The notes: generated by a model not told the origin, from the sequence alone. Positions 34,277-46,021 are shown, counted from the stretch's first letter. The stretch is 64,000 nt of DNA from Pseudopithomyces maydicus (GCA_026873275.1 JANTUC010000001.1:744001-808000), one strand, 5' to 3'. Numbers and translations: made by a program.

Positions 34277-35647
34277 TTGACAGTACAAAAACTTGCACTG
34301 CCTCACATGTTCCATCCGTGAACTGACATGAACTAAGTCGATCAGTAAAAGACTCACAGTCATGGCATTCGCTTGCCATTCCAGTACATAGTTGAGCTAT
34401 CACGTCAAAATAAACGTTGTATCTATCAAGCTCCATTGTAGGGACTCCATAACATTTATGATGTAGGTTTTCCATAAGGCAAGATCATGAGCTTGCTGCT
34501 CCGCGAATCAAAAGATGATGTTTCAAGTATCATCATGAAAGTGGCGGCTTCTTGAGCAAGCACTAGATATCCCGCTTAATAGAAGCATTTCAGTCTGAAT
34601 ATAGCATTTAATTCACTCTATGTAACCAGGAATAAAGCTAATAAGAGCCACATCAATTACATCAATAACGAAGAAGCCCAATTGTCACTACATCATGACT
34701 GGTTATATTTATTGAGGCGGCAAATGTAATGAATGTTTCGAAACCGCTCGTTTCTGCAACAACTCCACAAAACGCCGACTAGCCAATAAGTGCGCAAGAC
34801 GACAAATTCTTCGCTATTTGAACGCAGCAGTGCGGGTATAGTGATGGATAGATCAATTCCGATCACGTGATCAAGAATGAGCTGGAGCCCTGGAGCCCCT
34901 CTGGAACCGACCCGTGGAACCGGACCAGGTCTGTGGACATTGAATTTCTGTAATAGATCCGCGGATCAACATCAATAAAAAGACTGTATATTACATTCAG
35001 TGAATATTCAGTAAGATGACGGACCCGATTAAATGATCACCCATTTCTGATTTTATAACCAAATGCTTAATCTTCCGGATATTCGTGAAACTTTATGGCC
35101 AATATAAAGAATGTGTTTTGTGTTTTGTGTTTTTGGAAAGCGGCAGCAGAGTAGTAGCTGACTGGATGAAAACGGATAATGGATCAAGAGCTGTCAACCC
35201 CTCTTGTGACGATTGAAAAACGGGCGTATATAAAGAATAAGCGCGTTTCACCAGCTCGGAAGAATTTTGTGTTGTGCTACCGAAGTATTCGTCTGTCATA
35301 ATTAATTCGGCTCCCCGATATATTTTGGAAATATCCTCACATCACGTTGCCCATGCTATCGATACAGCAGCGCCGAGGCTATCGCGTATTCCTGCTCCAT
35401 TCCATATAGCGCAGTTTTATCCTTAGCACCGCCCGCTTGAAAGCATGGCAATAGATAAGCTTACACCACTGGTCCCTTCCCTTTGCACTTCATTGTCCGT
35501 GTCATACATACCATATCTTGTGATGAACATACTACACACCATTTGCACCTGCTCATGCTGTGGGTTGAACAGAGACGGCAACCGTCGGTGCAGAGTCCTT
35601 CAGTGGTCATCGTATGCAGTGTAGGTTTTTAGCTTTCCAATTACTAT

Positions 35648-35715
35648 CACAAGGACCTGTACAGGTCATGCCGACACTAGCCAAAGGTAGACTAGACACA
35701 ATGGATCTAATAATC
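35648..35715 (+). repeat. Dispersed ~70-bp repeat, copy B
   Basis: CACAAGGACCTGTACAGG, ATGCCGACACTAGCC and AGACTAGACACAATGGATC align to copy A without gaps over most of the length. Confidence 0.65.
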
Positions 35716-37028
35716 ATAAGCACTAGAATAACACATTAACTATAAGAGGGTGAGTATAACTGATAAGAGCGCGAAGAGCCATATTAGGACGGTAGGGTAG
35801 ATGGTCGGCCCCAGTCGTGTGCACCTCTCGCCTTCGATGCGGCTATGCCTAACATTCAAATCATTGAGATACACGAGGCGAGATAAGGCGGTGGACTGAG
35901 ATCGATGCTTAAGTATGTACAATGGAAGCCCTGTCCACATCCTTGCAATGATTTGTTGTAGTGTAAAGTCGTGCGTCGGGCCGCAGCCTTGTCGGCTCGC
36001 CCTTACCAGGGCGGGATCCATAATGAAGTCTATATAAAGGGCGTTTTACTAGCTGATAGAGCTGTATTCAGAGTCATGGCATTGTCCATGCGTCTTCTGT
36101 CATTAAATGCGTTACGACTGGTGCTTTGAAAGGACAAGCTGACCCTAGCCCGATTTCGAAGGACAACAATTGATTGTCGGTAGAGAATATGTGCTTAGTT
36201 TCTACTCATTACTCCCATGAATGAATAACAAATATGATTGGTCTTTTAAGATGATCTTATTGTCCAGTCGGTGCACTGCCAATTTCTGCGATGTGTTTCA
36301 AACATCTCTTTCACCACCAGGCTAGGGTGGCTCGGCCAATCTAAAGTGAGGCTGGCACAAAAACTTGCCGGATTTTTCCTAGTTGCAAATCCAGTGAACA
36401 TTCTACAAGGCCACTGCAAGGCCAAAGTGAGCTTCTTCTTCTATGCCATCCGAATGCGATCACGAGGTCACCCACAATATTTCGGAAAACACGGTGGCGC
36501 CAGTCTCTACTTTCCAACGTCCCTCACTCATTCATAGATAACTACTTATTTGGGGAACACGAAGCGACGAATACCAGCCGTTCCTGCTCTTGAACGATGT
36601 GGTATTCAACTAGCCAAAGGTCTCTACTTCGCGTATCGCGCGGGAGGAATAGGGCACAACCGCACGATGTTTGCCTCTCTTGTGCCTTGACATCAACAGG
36701 AAATCATTTGTCACTCACTTTATCTTCCGTCGTCCTTCACTTGATTGAACATATAAGGATCGTTGTTCTCTCTTCTCTCGATGCTCTCGGTACAAGTCAA
36801 GCCTCAGACGGGGTTAAGAAACCAATAATATCATACAAACTCTTACTTTACCTGCCGCAAAACCTAAGACCATCTCATTTCCATACCCAACCTTTACAGC
36901 AGCCTCTATCAAGCTATATACAGCTTGCTTCGTGGATCCTATCTTAGCTGCGCTCTCACGTCTCCTCAGTACTTTGACACAAAGACGATTGCTTCTTTGC
37001 TTTTGTTACAAGTCATTCGCGCCACAAC

Positions 37029-37340
37029 ATGGAATACATGCACCCATTTGTATCTGGCTATTCACAAATCATCCGCACCTTGTTATGCAACGATATGGCT
37101 CAACCTACCGACACTTGGTACTGCTCCAATTGCGGGACACTCAACTGTAGCTGGTATGACCGCTGTCCTGTGTGCAACATCGGGACCAAATTGGACCCAT
37201 TGAGTCACATCGGCGTAATATCCGCGTCTCATGGTGGTGCTGGTAATCCTGCGCCTCAAGTGTGGTACTGCTCGAAGTGCCGAGCGGCAAACTCAAATCT
37301 GACTTCAGATTTCTGTCCTGTGTGTGGTCAACTTCGTTGA
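37029..37340 (+). CDS. Small protein with two RanBP2-type zinc fingers
   Basis: 103 residues; the ATG lies in the context ACAACATGG, and an internal Met just before the first finger is the alternative start. Each finger is W-x-C-x2-C-x3-N-x6/7-C-x2-C: DTWYCSNCGTLNCSWYDRCP (about residues 28-50) and VWYCSKCRAANSNLTSDFCP (about 78-100). RanBP2-type fingers bind single-stranded RNA or ubiquitin. Nothing else is in the protein, so it may be an RNA-binding or adaptor microprotein. No intron is needed. Confidence 0.7.
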   Translation: MEYMHPFVSGYSQIIRTLLCNDMAQPTDTWYCSNCGTLNCSWYDRCPVCNIGTKLDPLSHIGVISASHGGAGNPAPQVWYCSKCRAANSNLTSDFCPVCGQLR

Positions 37341-37689
37341 AAATGGGATATGATATGTTCAAAAGGCAGTGTAGATATCTCTATATCCCACTATCTATCC
37401 CTACCTAGTATACCTGTTTTTTCTTCATTTGGTGTTATATCTTGAGTTAGTTGATTTGTGGGTTTTCCTCTTTCCATCCTTCCGATGTGTGCCGTAATTA
37501 GTGTCGCACCTATACCTTCATTGCTTTCTTTCTGCGCTTGAAGGATGTTTGATATAGCATGATATCTATTGACAGCTAATATACTAGCTGTGGACATATT
37601 TATTGTGTTGTGACCAATATCCATTCTCTTGGCGGGATTCTACGTGGATGATCTCTTCTAGAATCGAAGCCCTGCTTATTATTGATGAA

Positions 37690-37768
37690 TCTGTTGTGTC
37701 TAGTTTGCCTTTGGTTAATTTGCCTTTAGCTGGAGTCGGCATGATCTTTTTCTAGGCCCTTACGACGT
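37690..37768 (-). repeat. Dispersed ~70-bp repeat, copy C (inverted)
   Basis: The complement reads TAACGTCGTAAGGGCCTAG, then GATCATGCCGACTCCAGC and CAAAGGCAAACTAGACAC. It has an extra 15 or so bases in the middle, where CAAAGGCAAA is nearly duplicated. Confidence 0.6.
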
Positions 37769-37909
37769 TAATTGAAAAACTGAAAACTGAATCGTAGTTC
37801 CGTACATCTCCTAGTCTACTATGTCTTAATAGAAGTCTACTCAGTTCCCAGGAGCCGATAATTTCATCTCCCCTTCCCAGAGCTGGGTTTTGGAGAGCTG
37901 TTCACTGCA

Positions 37910-40900
37910 TCATCCCTCTTTTCTCTCCTTACCCCCACCTAGTCTAATCCACTCTCCCCAAACACCCCGCCAAACATCTTGCTCGCTCTTTCCTAGCCCC
38001 GAAAACATTGCATCAATGCTATCCTTGTTCAATTGTGCAACACTAATCACCTCCCACATTCCCGGCATAAGCTTTTCTCTAACCTCTGCGTCTAGCCGAC
38101 CATTCAATGTGAAGCGACAGAAAGAGCTTAGCAACGTAGATACGTGCTGGGACGCGTACTCACGGGCGGCCTTGACTGGGTCATTTAGTGTTGTACCAGA
38201 GTGGGTCTTCTGGACGGATGCTTGGGTGGGCGAGCACAATGTGGTCAAAAGACGGGCATAATGCGCTGCATTGGCACGGGTGAGGCGATGAGGCGTAGAA
38301 TCCGAAGAAGAATACAGCCAAGAAGGGAGGGCTGTTCCGCGATTGAGGTTGGGGATGAAAAGGCAGAGAAGAAGGTTCGATAGGAGCGGCATGAGGAGAT
38401 GAAAGCGACCTCTTAATCTGCTACGACAGTGCTGGAGGAGCAATAGTATACGCGTCGTCTCACATAATCTGGTGTATATCGCAGATGCGTGAACTGACCG
38501 GAGCTTAGAGCTCTTTCGTGTGGAGAGTTTGTGGAGGGCACCGAGCAAAGACTCGATATTGTGCTGGGAGGTCATAGTAGGTTTGTGACGAAGGATTTCG
38601 TCGATGCTGTCAAGAACGAGATTCAAAGATAGGTCATCTTGCGCTTCCCCCAGTAAAGTGCACAGGTGGAACAGCAAAGCCATTTGTCGAATCTTTGTTG
38701 TAGCATCGACCTCTTGTTCATCATCCAGAGAACAGACCACAATGTAGAGTAGCTTATAAGCCACGCTTTTCCCATAATCCCTCGCCAACACGTCAGAGAG
38801 ATCTAATAGATCCATCTTTTCTGAGTTTTTCAAGAGCGTTAGGGCTGTCTGCAAGCCTTGCAAGATGCCTTGCTCAGAGACGCCTGCGCACAATAGCCGC
38901 GAAGCTACTCTTAAAAGCCATTCTTTGTCCGGATACAGTCGGTACCTAGATATGGCACCGAAGACCGGAGGCCAGGTGTCAATCGAGACCGATTCAAAAT
39001 GAAACTCTTCGATACCCCCGAGGGATACCCTAGGAGATATCCAGCCGTGAAGAGACACCTTTGATGAATCAAAAACGTCATGTTCATCTTGCAAAACCGT
39101 CAGAGGTATCCGGTTATACGCTCGCAACACAAATTCGGGCGCTGTGGACCAGGCGTTGAGAGCGTTGCTCAGATAGTCGATATAGTGAGTCAGAGGAAGT
39201 AAGGCTTTCCATCCAGATGCCGCTGACATTGTCCCGGTGAGGATAGCTAGTATCGCTGGTGAACACGTCCGTGGCGTTTTGAGGGCGGATTCCAAGTTGT
39301 TCCTATATTGCTCGAAGAAGAGTTTGTTCTGTGCTTGGTCCTTGTTGGGAACAAGGTGGCCTAGAGTCAATTGCACCAGAATTTCTAACAGGTCTGTAGC
39401 GGGAGAGGATTCCACATTTGCTCTATGTAGAGCCTGCGCAATGTCGAAAAACGCATTGCCGTTTGAGGATATTATGGCAGTAGCGTTTGGAATCCCCATC
39501 AATTGCATCATAATGTTGAGAATAGGCGCGGCCTCGTACGGGAACGAAGATAGTAGTGCTAACAATCTGTCCAAGGTAGCCTCTCTCTGTTCCCTGGGCA
39601 AAGATGCGGGCTGCACATTTAGAAGTGCGGATATCGAGTCTGTACGCAGACCAGTATCTACATGGTCCATTCCATCCAAAAGTACAGAGATGAAGGCCGC
39701 GTTGACATCTACGCTGCTTCTTTTAAAGATGGAGTTCGAGAGAGTCTCTATCAACGGACCCCTCAGTTCGACGTCAAGCTTGGAAATAGCTGTCCAAAGT
39801 CGTGAGAGCACCTTTGTCGCCGTCCTCGCGCTTAGTAAGCCTAGTAGCTGCGTGTAGTCAGCGCAGAACAACCCTACGGTTGCATACAAGTCATCAGATT
39901 CCAATTGACCAGAGGAGATGGCTTTTAGGGTTTTTTCCAGTCTCTTCTTAACAAGTTCTCCAGCACCGGGGAGGGCGGATAGCAGGTCGCAAGCGACGAA
40001 GACGAATATCACGGCAGCAGCTCGAGACGATGAGTGGAGAGATGGATGGGGTCCTTCTCGGCGTTCTGAAGTAACATATTTGGATGCTCTATCCAGGAGG
40101 GACTGAACGTACTCCTTCTGCAGGGCTGCAGATGAATGGAATTCGAAGGACCACAAGTGTTTCAAGAGCCAGCTCAAAGAACGCCAAGCCATCGCAAGTG
40201 CTGCAGACTGACCTGGGTCGTCATCCTGGATCCATGTTTCGTACGTCTTCCACACTGATAACATGGTTGGTTGAAGCGAGTCGATGGTGTCTTCGGATTC
40301 TATTGCATAGAGGATAGCCTGAATAATCACAGCGCTGCTGAGCGTCTTACTCAGTTGGTTTTTAGTACGATGTAATCGCTCAGCGTGCTTTTGGAACAGT
40401 GTCAAAATTTGAGATGGAGTCAAAGACTGCTCTAACACTCGAGCCAAAGCCTGGAGCAGATCGTAGTCGTCCCAGATGCGTGACTGCGCATCTACCAACG
40501 GGCCCGGGTGAGTCGGAGCTGTCCTACATAGCTCACCGTCCCACTTTTCTATAAAAGCAAGGAGCTGGCGGTTCCGTGAGAAAGCATTTATGACTGGAAC
40601 GATGACTTTCTGGATCATGTCTTCTCTCGAAAACGCGTTACCAGGAGCGCCTACTACTGTAGCACCTTCGACATCCATTGCGTCGTCGTTGCCATTGACC
40701 CCACTGCTCTCAGACTCGAAGGCTGAAACTTTTTCGAAAAGAAAAGCAGCAAGATCGTTTGGCCTTTGATCAGACGAAGAAGCTGATGATTTCGGATCGG
40801 TTAAGAAGATGGACGAGTCAATCTTGATCAGCGCTGCAATGAGAGGCCAGTTGACTACCTTGTTCTGGTCAAGGGGATATGTAAAGCCGGAATGGAACCA

Positions 40901-42292
40901 GAATATATCCCTGAGTATGGATGTATCAACAATGACGTTGTGGGAGGCCAAAGTGGTCAGGCATTCGACCAATGCGGCAACAGAGGGTCTCGGGGCTGCA
41001 AACCCAGAAGGCGCTAGTGTACAACCTACAGAGTGTGCAAGGGTGACGAGGGAAGCCTGAATCCATGGTTTTTCCAAGATTCTAGCCTTTGGGGTGCGAG
41101 CGGGAGAGGAGCGGATGACGAGACGCATCAAGTGCGGAACGGCAGCGAACAGAGGGGAAAAGTAGACGGGTATCTCCTCGGCGGTGTCTTGAATCTGTGC
41201 GGCCTCCAGAAGCTTTGCACTGAGCGGTGTGAGGCTGAGGGATAGAGAATCTGCTTTGGGTGGCGAGGGGGGCTCGTTTTGTTTGGCGGCACTGTTGTCC
41301 GAAGCGTGAAAAAACGCAGCGCGTGAAGGAAGCAGGACATGCCTGGTTATCAGGCGATCTAGAATGAGAATGTTATGGGCGAATTTGTCGGCGTCGGGTG
41401 GGGTTGTGTGGCGCAGAGTATGGGAGAGGAGCAGGGCAGGCACGAGGCATTCGGTGGAAAATTGGTCGAGGTCGTCGGTGTCGACAGCGCGAAGATGCCA
41501 GACGTGCACAAGCTGGGAGAGGCGCAGGATGTCCCACTTTTGGAGGGCGTCTGGGGTCTGCTCGAGAATGGTGTGGAGGGTGGTCAACCAATTGCTGAGG
41601 ATACGTGCTGCCTGGGCACTCTCGGTTCGCAGCACCATCTTCATGTGCTCGGACTGGATGGTCTCCTGGCCGGTGGCTTGAGGGTCGGCCTTGTCGCATA
41701 CGGATTGCACGGCGGTCTGTATGGCATGGAACAGGGCGGCGGGGTGGGCTTGGGGTGGCCTCGGAGGGGTGGTGGAGGTAGAGCCTCGTTTGCGCTTGGG
41801 GGACGGCAGCTGGTGGGTGGAGTTGGCGGGGTGGAGGCGTAGGGCGTTTTCGAGGATGGTGGGAAAATGGGCGTCTCTCAGGAGCGGGGCGCAACGAGAG
41901 ACGGGGAGGATGTGGAGGGTGCAGTCGAGCAGCGTCCATGCGGTGCAGCTGGAGCGTGCCTGGACACCCACGTCTCCCGTGTCCTTGAGCTTCTGGAGGA
42001 GCAGACGCAGGACATACTCGGCCCTTGCGGCGACGACGCGGCGGAAGGCGTGCGGACGGGCATGGGCGGGCAGGGTGTGCCAGTTGTCGGGGAGGCCCAC
42101 GATGCGGGCAGCGTGGTCCAGCTGGTGGTCCAGGTCGCCATGGCTCTGGCCATGGTTCTGGGCGAGGGCCTGCAGGCGGGCGAGGGAAGGCGTGGACGTG
42201 GACGTGGGCTTGGGACGGGCGTGGGCGTGGGCGTGGGCATGGGCATGGGCATGGGCATGGGTATGGGCGTGGTCGGGTGCAGGCGACGCCAT
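37910..42292 (-). CDS. Urb2/Npa2-like nucleolar ribosome-biogenesis protein
   Basis: One exon, 1,460 residues from the ATG at 42,292 (CACCATGG context, MASPAPDHAHTHAHAH); an in-frame ATG at 42,424 would add 44 residues and is the alternative. The protein is helical throughout. The C-terminus (VREKLMPGMWEVISV, then DVWRGVWGEWIRLGGG) fits the Urb2/Npa2 C-terminal domain. Urb2 acts with Urb1 in early 60S pre-ribosomes during 27S pre-rRNA processing. A His-Ala dipeptide repeat close to the start is encoded by GGGCATGGGCGT-type hexamers at about 42,215-42,275. Head to head with MIC10, about 300 bp between starts. Confidence 0.75.
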   Translation of the reverse strand: MASPAPDHAHTHAHAHAHAHAHAHARPKPTSTSTPSLARLQALAQNHGQSHGDLDHQLDHAARIVGLPDNWHTLPAHARPHAFRRVVAARAEYVLRLLLQKLKDTGDVGVQARSSCTAWTLLDCTLHILPVSRCAPLLRDAHFPTILENALRLHPANSTHQLPSPKRKRGSTSTTPPRPPQAHPAALFHAIQTAVQSVCDKADPQATGQETIQSEHMKMVLRTESAQAARILSNWLTTLHTILEQTPDALQKWDILRLSQLVHVWHLRAVDTDDLDQFSTECLVPALLLSHTLRHTTPPDADKFAHNILILDRLITRHVLLPSRAAFFHASDNSAAKQNEPPSPPKADSLSLSLTPLSAKLLEAAQIQDTAEEIPVYFSPLFAAVPHLMRLVIRSSPARTPKARILEKPWIQASLVTLAHSVGCTLAPSGFAAPRPSVAALVECLTTLASHNVIVDTSILRDIFWFHSGFTYPLDQNKVVNWPLIAALIKIDSSIFLTDPKSSASSSDQRPNDLAAFLFEKVSAFESESSGVNGNDDAMDVEGATVVGAPGNAFSREDMIQKVIVPVINAFSRNRQLLAFIEKWDGELCRTAPTHPGPLVDAQSRIWDDYDLLQALARVLEQSLTPSQILTLFQKHAERLHRTKNQLSKTLSSAVIIQAILYAIESEDTIDSLQPTMLSVWKTYETWIQDDDPGQSAALAMAWRSLSWLLKHLWSFEFHSSAALQKEYVQSLLDRASKYVTSERREGPHPSLHSSSRAAAVIFVFVACDLLSALPGAGELVKKRLEKTLKAISSGQLESDDLYATVGLFCADYTQLLGLLSARTATKVLSRLWTAISKLDVELRGPLIETLSNSIFKRSSVDVNAAFISVLLDGMDHVDTGLRTDSISALLNVQPASLPREQREATLDRLLALLSSFPYEAAPILNIMMQLMGIPNATAIISSNGNAFFDIAQALHRANVESSPATDLLEILVQLTLGHLVPNKDQAQNKLFFEQYRNNLESALKTPRTCSPAILAILTGTMSAASGWKALLPLTHYIDYLSNALNAWSTAPEFVLRAYNRIPLTVLQDEHDVFDSSKVSLHGWISPRVSLGGIEEFHFESVSIDTWPPVFGAISRYRLYPDKEWLLRVASRLLCAGVSEQGILQGLQTALTLLKNSEKMDLLDLSDVLARDYGKSVAYKLLYIVVCSLDDEQEVDATTKIRQMALLFHLCTLLGEAQDDLSLNLVLDSIDEILRHKPTMTSQHNIESLLGALHKLSTRKSSKLRSVHASAIYTRLCETTRILLLLQHCRSRLRGRFHLLMPLLSNLLLCLFIPNLNRGTALPSWLYSSSDSTPHRLTRANAAHYARLLTTLCSPTQASVQKTHSGTTLNDPVKAAREYASQHVSTLLSSFCRFTLNGRLDAEVREKLMPGMWEVISVAQLNKDSIDAMFSGLGKSEQDVWRGVWGEWIRLGGGKERKEG

Positions 42293-42589
42293 GGTGTCCC
42301 CGGCGGGTGAGCTGGTCGTGCTCGTCGTGCTCGTCGTGCCCGTCGTGCTGGCAATTCTCCGTCGCTCTCCAAACTGGCGTCGAGCGACTTTGCGGGCTCC
42401 AAAAAATATAGCGGCCCGTGCCACCCTTGCCCGCTCTCCCGAAGCTTTTCCGCATCGTCAACGCCCGTCGCCCGTCGCCCGTCGACCGTCGACCAGCTCG
42501 CAGGAAGCCAGGAACCTGCCATCCGCATCCCCCTCCACCCTCCGCCTCGCCCAATTGACCCCATCTGCCCACCTTGCACATCGCCCGCA

Positions 42590-43026
42590 ATGGCCGACAA
42601 GACCCCCGAGCCCGTCGCCCAGCCCCTCGCGTCTGTTGCGCCCACCACCCGCCCCATGAGCGAGGCTCTGCTGAACGAGAAGGTACGCACATGCCCCGGC
42701 TGCCTCTGCCTCTGCCCCTCTGCCCCTCCTCCCCCTCGCCTGCCGCACGCTGACACGTCTGTCCAGTGGGATCGCTGCCTCTCATCCATGCTCATCCGCT
42801 CCGGCCTCGGCCTCTCCTTTGGCGTCGTCTTCTCCGTCCTCCTCTTCAAGCGACGCGCCTGGCCCGCCTGGGTTGGCCTCGGTTTTGGTGCTGGGCGGGC
42901 GTGGGAAGAGTGCGACAGCGTACGCAGCACCCTGCAAAACCACACCCAGCCACTGCTGACATGTTGCAGTCGTTCAAGCGAGCCGCCCAAGGCCCCAAGG
43001 ACGGTCTGCGCGTCTTCCGACCCTGA
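42590..43026 (+). CDS. MIC10: MICOS complex subunit MIC10
   Basis: Three exons: 42,590-42,682, 42,767-42,919 and 42,970-43,026, giving 100 residues; introns of 84 and 50 nt have GT-AG ends, the second with a GCTGACA branch site. MSEALLNEKWDRCLSSMLIRSG is the conserved N-terminal block. Two hydrophobic segments carry the glycine motifs SGLGLSFG and GLGFGAG needed for MIC10 oligomerisation, which bends the inner mitochondrial membrane at crista junctions. Length fits the yeast protein. Confidence 0.93.
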
Positions 43027-43155
43027 GAAAACCACTGCGCCTGGGATGGGAGACAACCGTTTCTGCTGTACACTAGGACCTGATTATAGACACTTTCGAC
43101 TGTATATGCGCTGCACAGAAGAACTTGATAGCCATACAATTCGCCTTTGCCCAAT

Positions 43156-45130
43156 CTACTCGCTATCAATCGCCGCCTCCTCCTCCCCCTCCTCCTCCTC
43201 CCCCTCACTACTGCTCCCGTCCTTCTTCATCCTCGGCCTTCCCTTGCACCCAGCCACCGTCTCTTCGTCGTACTTGCCTACTCCTTCCTCATCACTCGAA
43301 TGCGCCGTAAAGTCATCGCTGATCATCTCTCCAACCTCCATCCACGTATCGCTCGTTGCTGGAATGGGCGAAACCTTGCAAAGCAACCAATACACAATGC
43401 TGGCCACGCCGAATCCGCAAAAGTAGTTCAAATCATAAATGTGCTGTGCCGCCACCGGTACCTGCCGACCCACAGCGCCCGCAAACCCTACGACGTTGAT
43501 TGCGATGCCCGCAACGTAAGCCGCGTATGCACGCCAGTGGACTCCCCACGTGAAGTAATACGGCGCCGTCTTCTTCCCCGAGTACAGGTCGTGGACCTGA
43601 AGGTAGCCTTTGCGCACCACGTAGTAATCGCAGATCATGACCCCTGCGATTGACGACAGGAAGACGCTGTACGCAGACAGGTACGTGGTGAAGCTATTGC
43701 TACTCGAGAGCAGGTGCCACGGACACATGACGAGGCCAACCAGTGCACATAGGTAGCTTCCTCTTCGGATGCTGATCCACCGGGGTGCCAACGCAGTCAA
43801 ATCCGTGCCTGCCGAGACCGAGTTGGCAGCAATGTTGGTTCCGAGTTGGGCGAGCGTGAAGGCGGCCGCGATCATGAAGACGCCAAAACGCTGGCCCGAG
43901 CCACCCTTCTCGTCGAGGAACGACTCGAGCAGGTCGAGCGGGTCCCAGATGGCTGGCCCGCCAAAGATGACTGTCGACGACGACGATACAATGATGCCGA
44001 TGAAGCTTGTCACGGCAAAACCGAGCGGGATGGTGACGAGCTGGGGAAGGAACGCATCCCGCGGCTTGCGAGCGAAACGCGCAAAGTCTGGGTCGTTGAC
44101 GATGAGTGTGGCGAAGTTTGCAATTGCCGACATGATGCCTTTGATTATGGCCCACGCGAGGGTCGAGCCGTGGAGGCTACCAGGCTGGTGCACAATGGGA
44201 CCGATGCCCTTGGCTCGGACAACGGCCCAGATGAAGAAGGCGATGCCTGCAGTGGGGACAAAATAGGCTTTGATGGTGAAGAGGTGGCGGATCTTGTGCA
44301 CAGGAAACCACAAGGCAGGCAGCGAGCCTGCCCAAAAGAGGAAGAAGGAGACGAAGGCCACTGTGTTGGTACCCGAGTTGGGAATGCCATTTTTGATACC
44401 ACCAGAACCTGTATCGTCTCTCCAATCGTTCCAGATGCTTCGTATCATCAGGTAGACGCAAGTTCCTCCAATCCATCCTTGCACTCCATACCAGACTAAT
44501 GGGCACAGGGTCAGCGGAGGGTCACTTGCACTTTGGATCGGGGAGCTGCATACTACTGGCCATTGCTGCTCTGTTGAACACAGGCCACAACGCGCCCCAG
44601 ATGCCAAAAGACGAACGGCTGACGACGGGAAACGAGATGTGATAAGTTGCCCCGATACGGCCGGTAAGACAGACGAAGCACGCAGCAATGGTGTAACCAA
44701 GCTACCCGTACGTTAGCCGGGGGGACGGTCGAGATTTCGAGTGGAAAGGATCAACTCATACCCAGACGCATATCCAACTTTGCCACCAGGATAGGCCGTC
44801 AGCAATGTTGCTCCCTGATATCATCCAAGTGTTGATGTTGAATGAGTCGGCTGCAAGTCGTCAACGAAGTCAGCAAGCCAGGGCATGGTAAAAGACGCGG
44901 CCTACCGACCCAGAAGGCGACAAAGTTCCAAGCTCCCCACTGTCTACGAGCTCGTTCCACGGGTTTCAAATCATGGTTGCTAGAGGGCAGGTGAGTCAGG
45001 GGTAGTTTTCAGGTAGGGTTTGAAGGCAGACTTACTACAACATGAGTTGGGCGGTGGTCAGTTCAGGATCATTCTCTACGGCGAACTTGTCTGCCCATCG
45101 AGCCAGTCCTGAGCGCTTCCACTTCTCCAT
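43156..45130 (-). CDS. NCS1 family permease, Fur type (uracil/allantoin/purine-like)
   Basis: Five exons: 45,036-45,130, 44,906-44,979, 44,762-44,850, 44,557-44,701 and 43,156-44,495. Introns of 55-61 nt; phases fit and give 580 residues. The conserved series [70 protein letters not shown] and NDPDFARFA is that of fungal Fur-type NCS1 carriers, plasma-membrane proton symporters for uracil, allantoin, uridine or thiamine; the substrate cannot be told by eye. About 12 membrane segments. The cytosolic tail ends in a Glu-rich run. The tail-to-tail gap to MIC10 is 130 bp. Confidence 0.92.
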
Positions 45131-46021
45131 GATGGCCGAGGGTATGCAGCAGCCAGGCTCGTCGCTGTCGTGGAATTCACATAGGGCCGCAACCGGGGCG
45201 GTTTTATATATGGGGTTCGAAATGGCATTTGTAGTAAGGGAATGACGTGGGGAAAATGGTCGGCCAGGGTCCGTGCAGACCACTCGACCATTTCCCTTCA
45301 GCAGCGGTTCGGTTTCTGGATCCAGTGTGTCTAGCCCCTGGTCGCGCGGCGTGACTAGTCAAGCGGGTCGTGATATTGGATTCCTGGGCGGCGGGGAGTT
45401 ATGGCGTGACCTGGGGTCGACCGTGCTGTGATGTCACCGGTTTATCGTGATGGCTTCGGCCTCCTTCGAAGAGAGGAGGAAGAGAGGGAGGGAGGGAGAG
45501 GAACAGAGAGGAAGAGATGGTGTAGGGATAGCACGCATGACCGATGGGCTAGACAGACTGGACACGACGGTGATAAGGCACGTGTTTCGGTGCTGGCTAT
45601 GGGTTCGCGTACGGCGCATCGGTGGGACATGTGCGGAGCGTCCCGCAAGGCCTATCGGACGAGCGAGTGTAGCTGGACCCTGCGGCTGCATCTAGTGATG
45701 GAGTGTGTGTCGAGTCAGCTGGATGGACAGACAGACAGACGCGCCTCTCGCTTGGCCATCCAGATACGATGTCGGAGACAAGGTGACTCGATAGAAACAT
45801 GTCACCCTGCAAGAGGCTCTTTATCGCAGTGCAGACGTTTCCTCGGGCACCATGCGCCTCGCAACGGGAACAGTATCACGATAGGCCTTGCGGGGCGCGT
45901 TGCTGCGTGGTTTCGGCCAATCACCGCCGGGTTCGCTTGCCTGGTATCGCCTTGACTCGATGCCATCTCGTAACTTGCACCCAAGCAACCTCCAACAACG
46001 GGCTTCACCACCATCGCCACC
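45131..46021. other. Intergenic between divergent NCS1 permease and GNAT genes
   Basis: About 0.9 kb. A purine-rich GAGGGAGGGAGG-type tract lies at 45,470-45,520. No gene recognised; it must hold both promoters. Confidence 0.5.

Larger units (their letters stand above)
33505..37028. other. Gene-poor stretch, 3.5 kb, with dispersed repeats
   Basis: Moderately AT-rich and without a gene I can support. Two copies of a roughly 70-bp sequence lie here (34,203-34,276 and 35,648-35,715) and an inverted third at 37,690-37,768. A TATATAAAG plus GCG-TTT-AC-AGCT motif occurs at about 35,226-35,255 and 36,030-36,055. These look like remnants of transposable elements. Confidence 0.55.

Noticed and set aside
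43156..44700. A 514-residue permease starting at 44,700
   Set aside because: The first 60 or so residues are an out-of-frame reading of an exon and intron; four upstream exons with correct phases give the conserved N-terminus.
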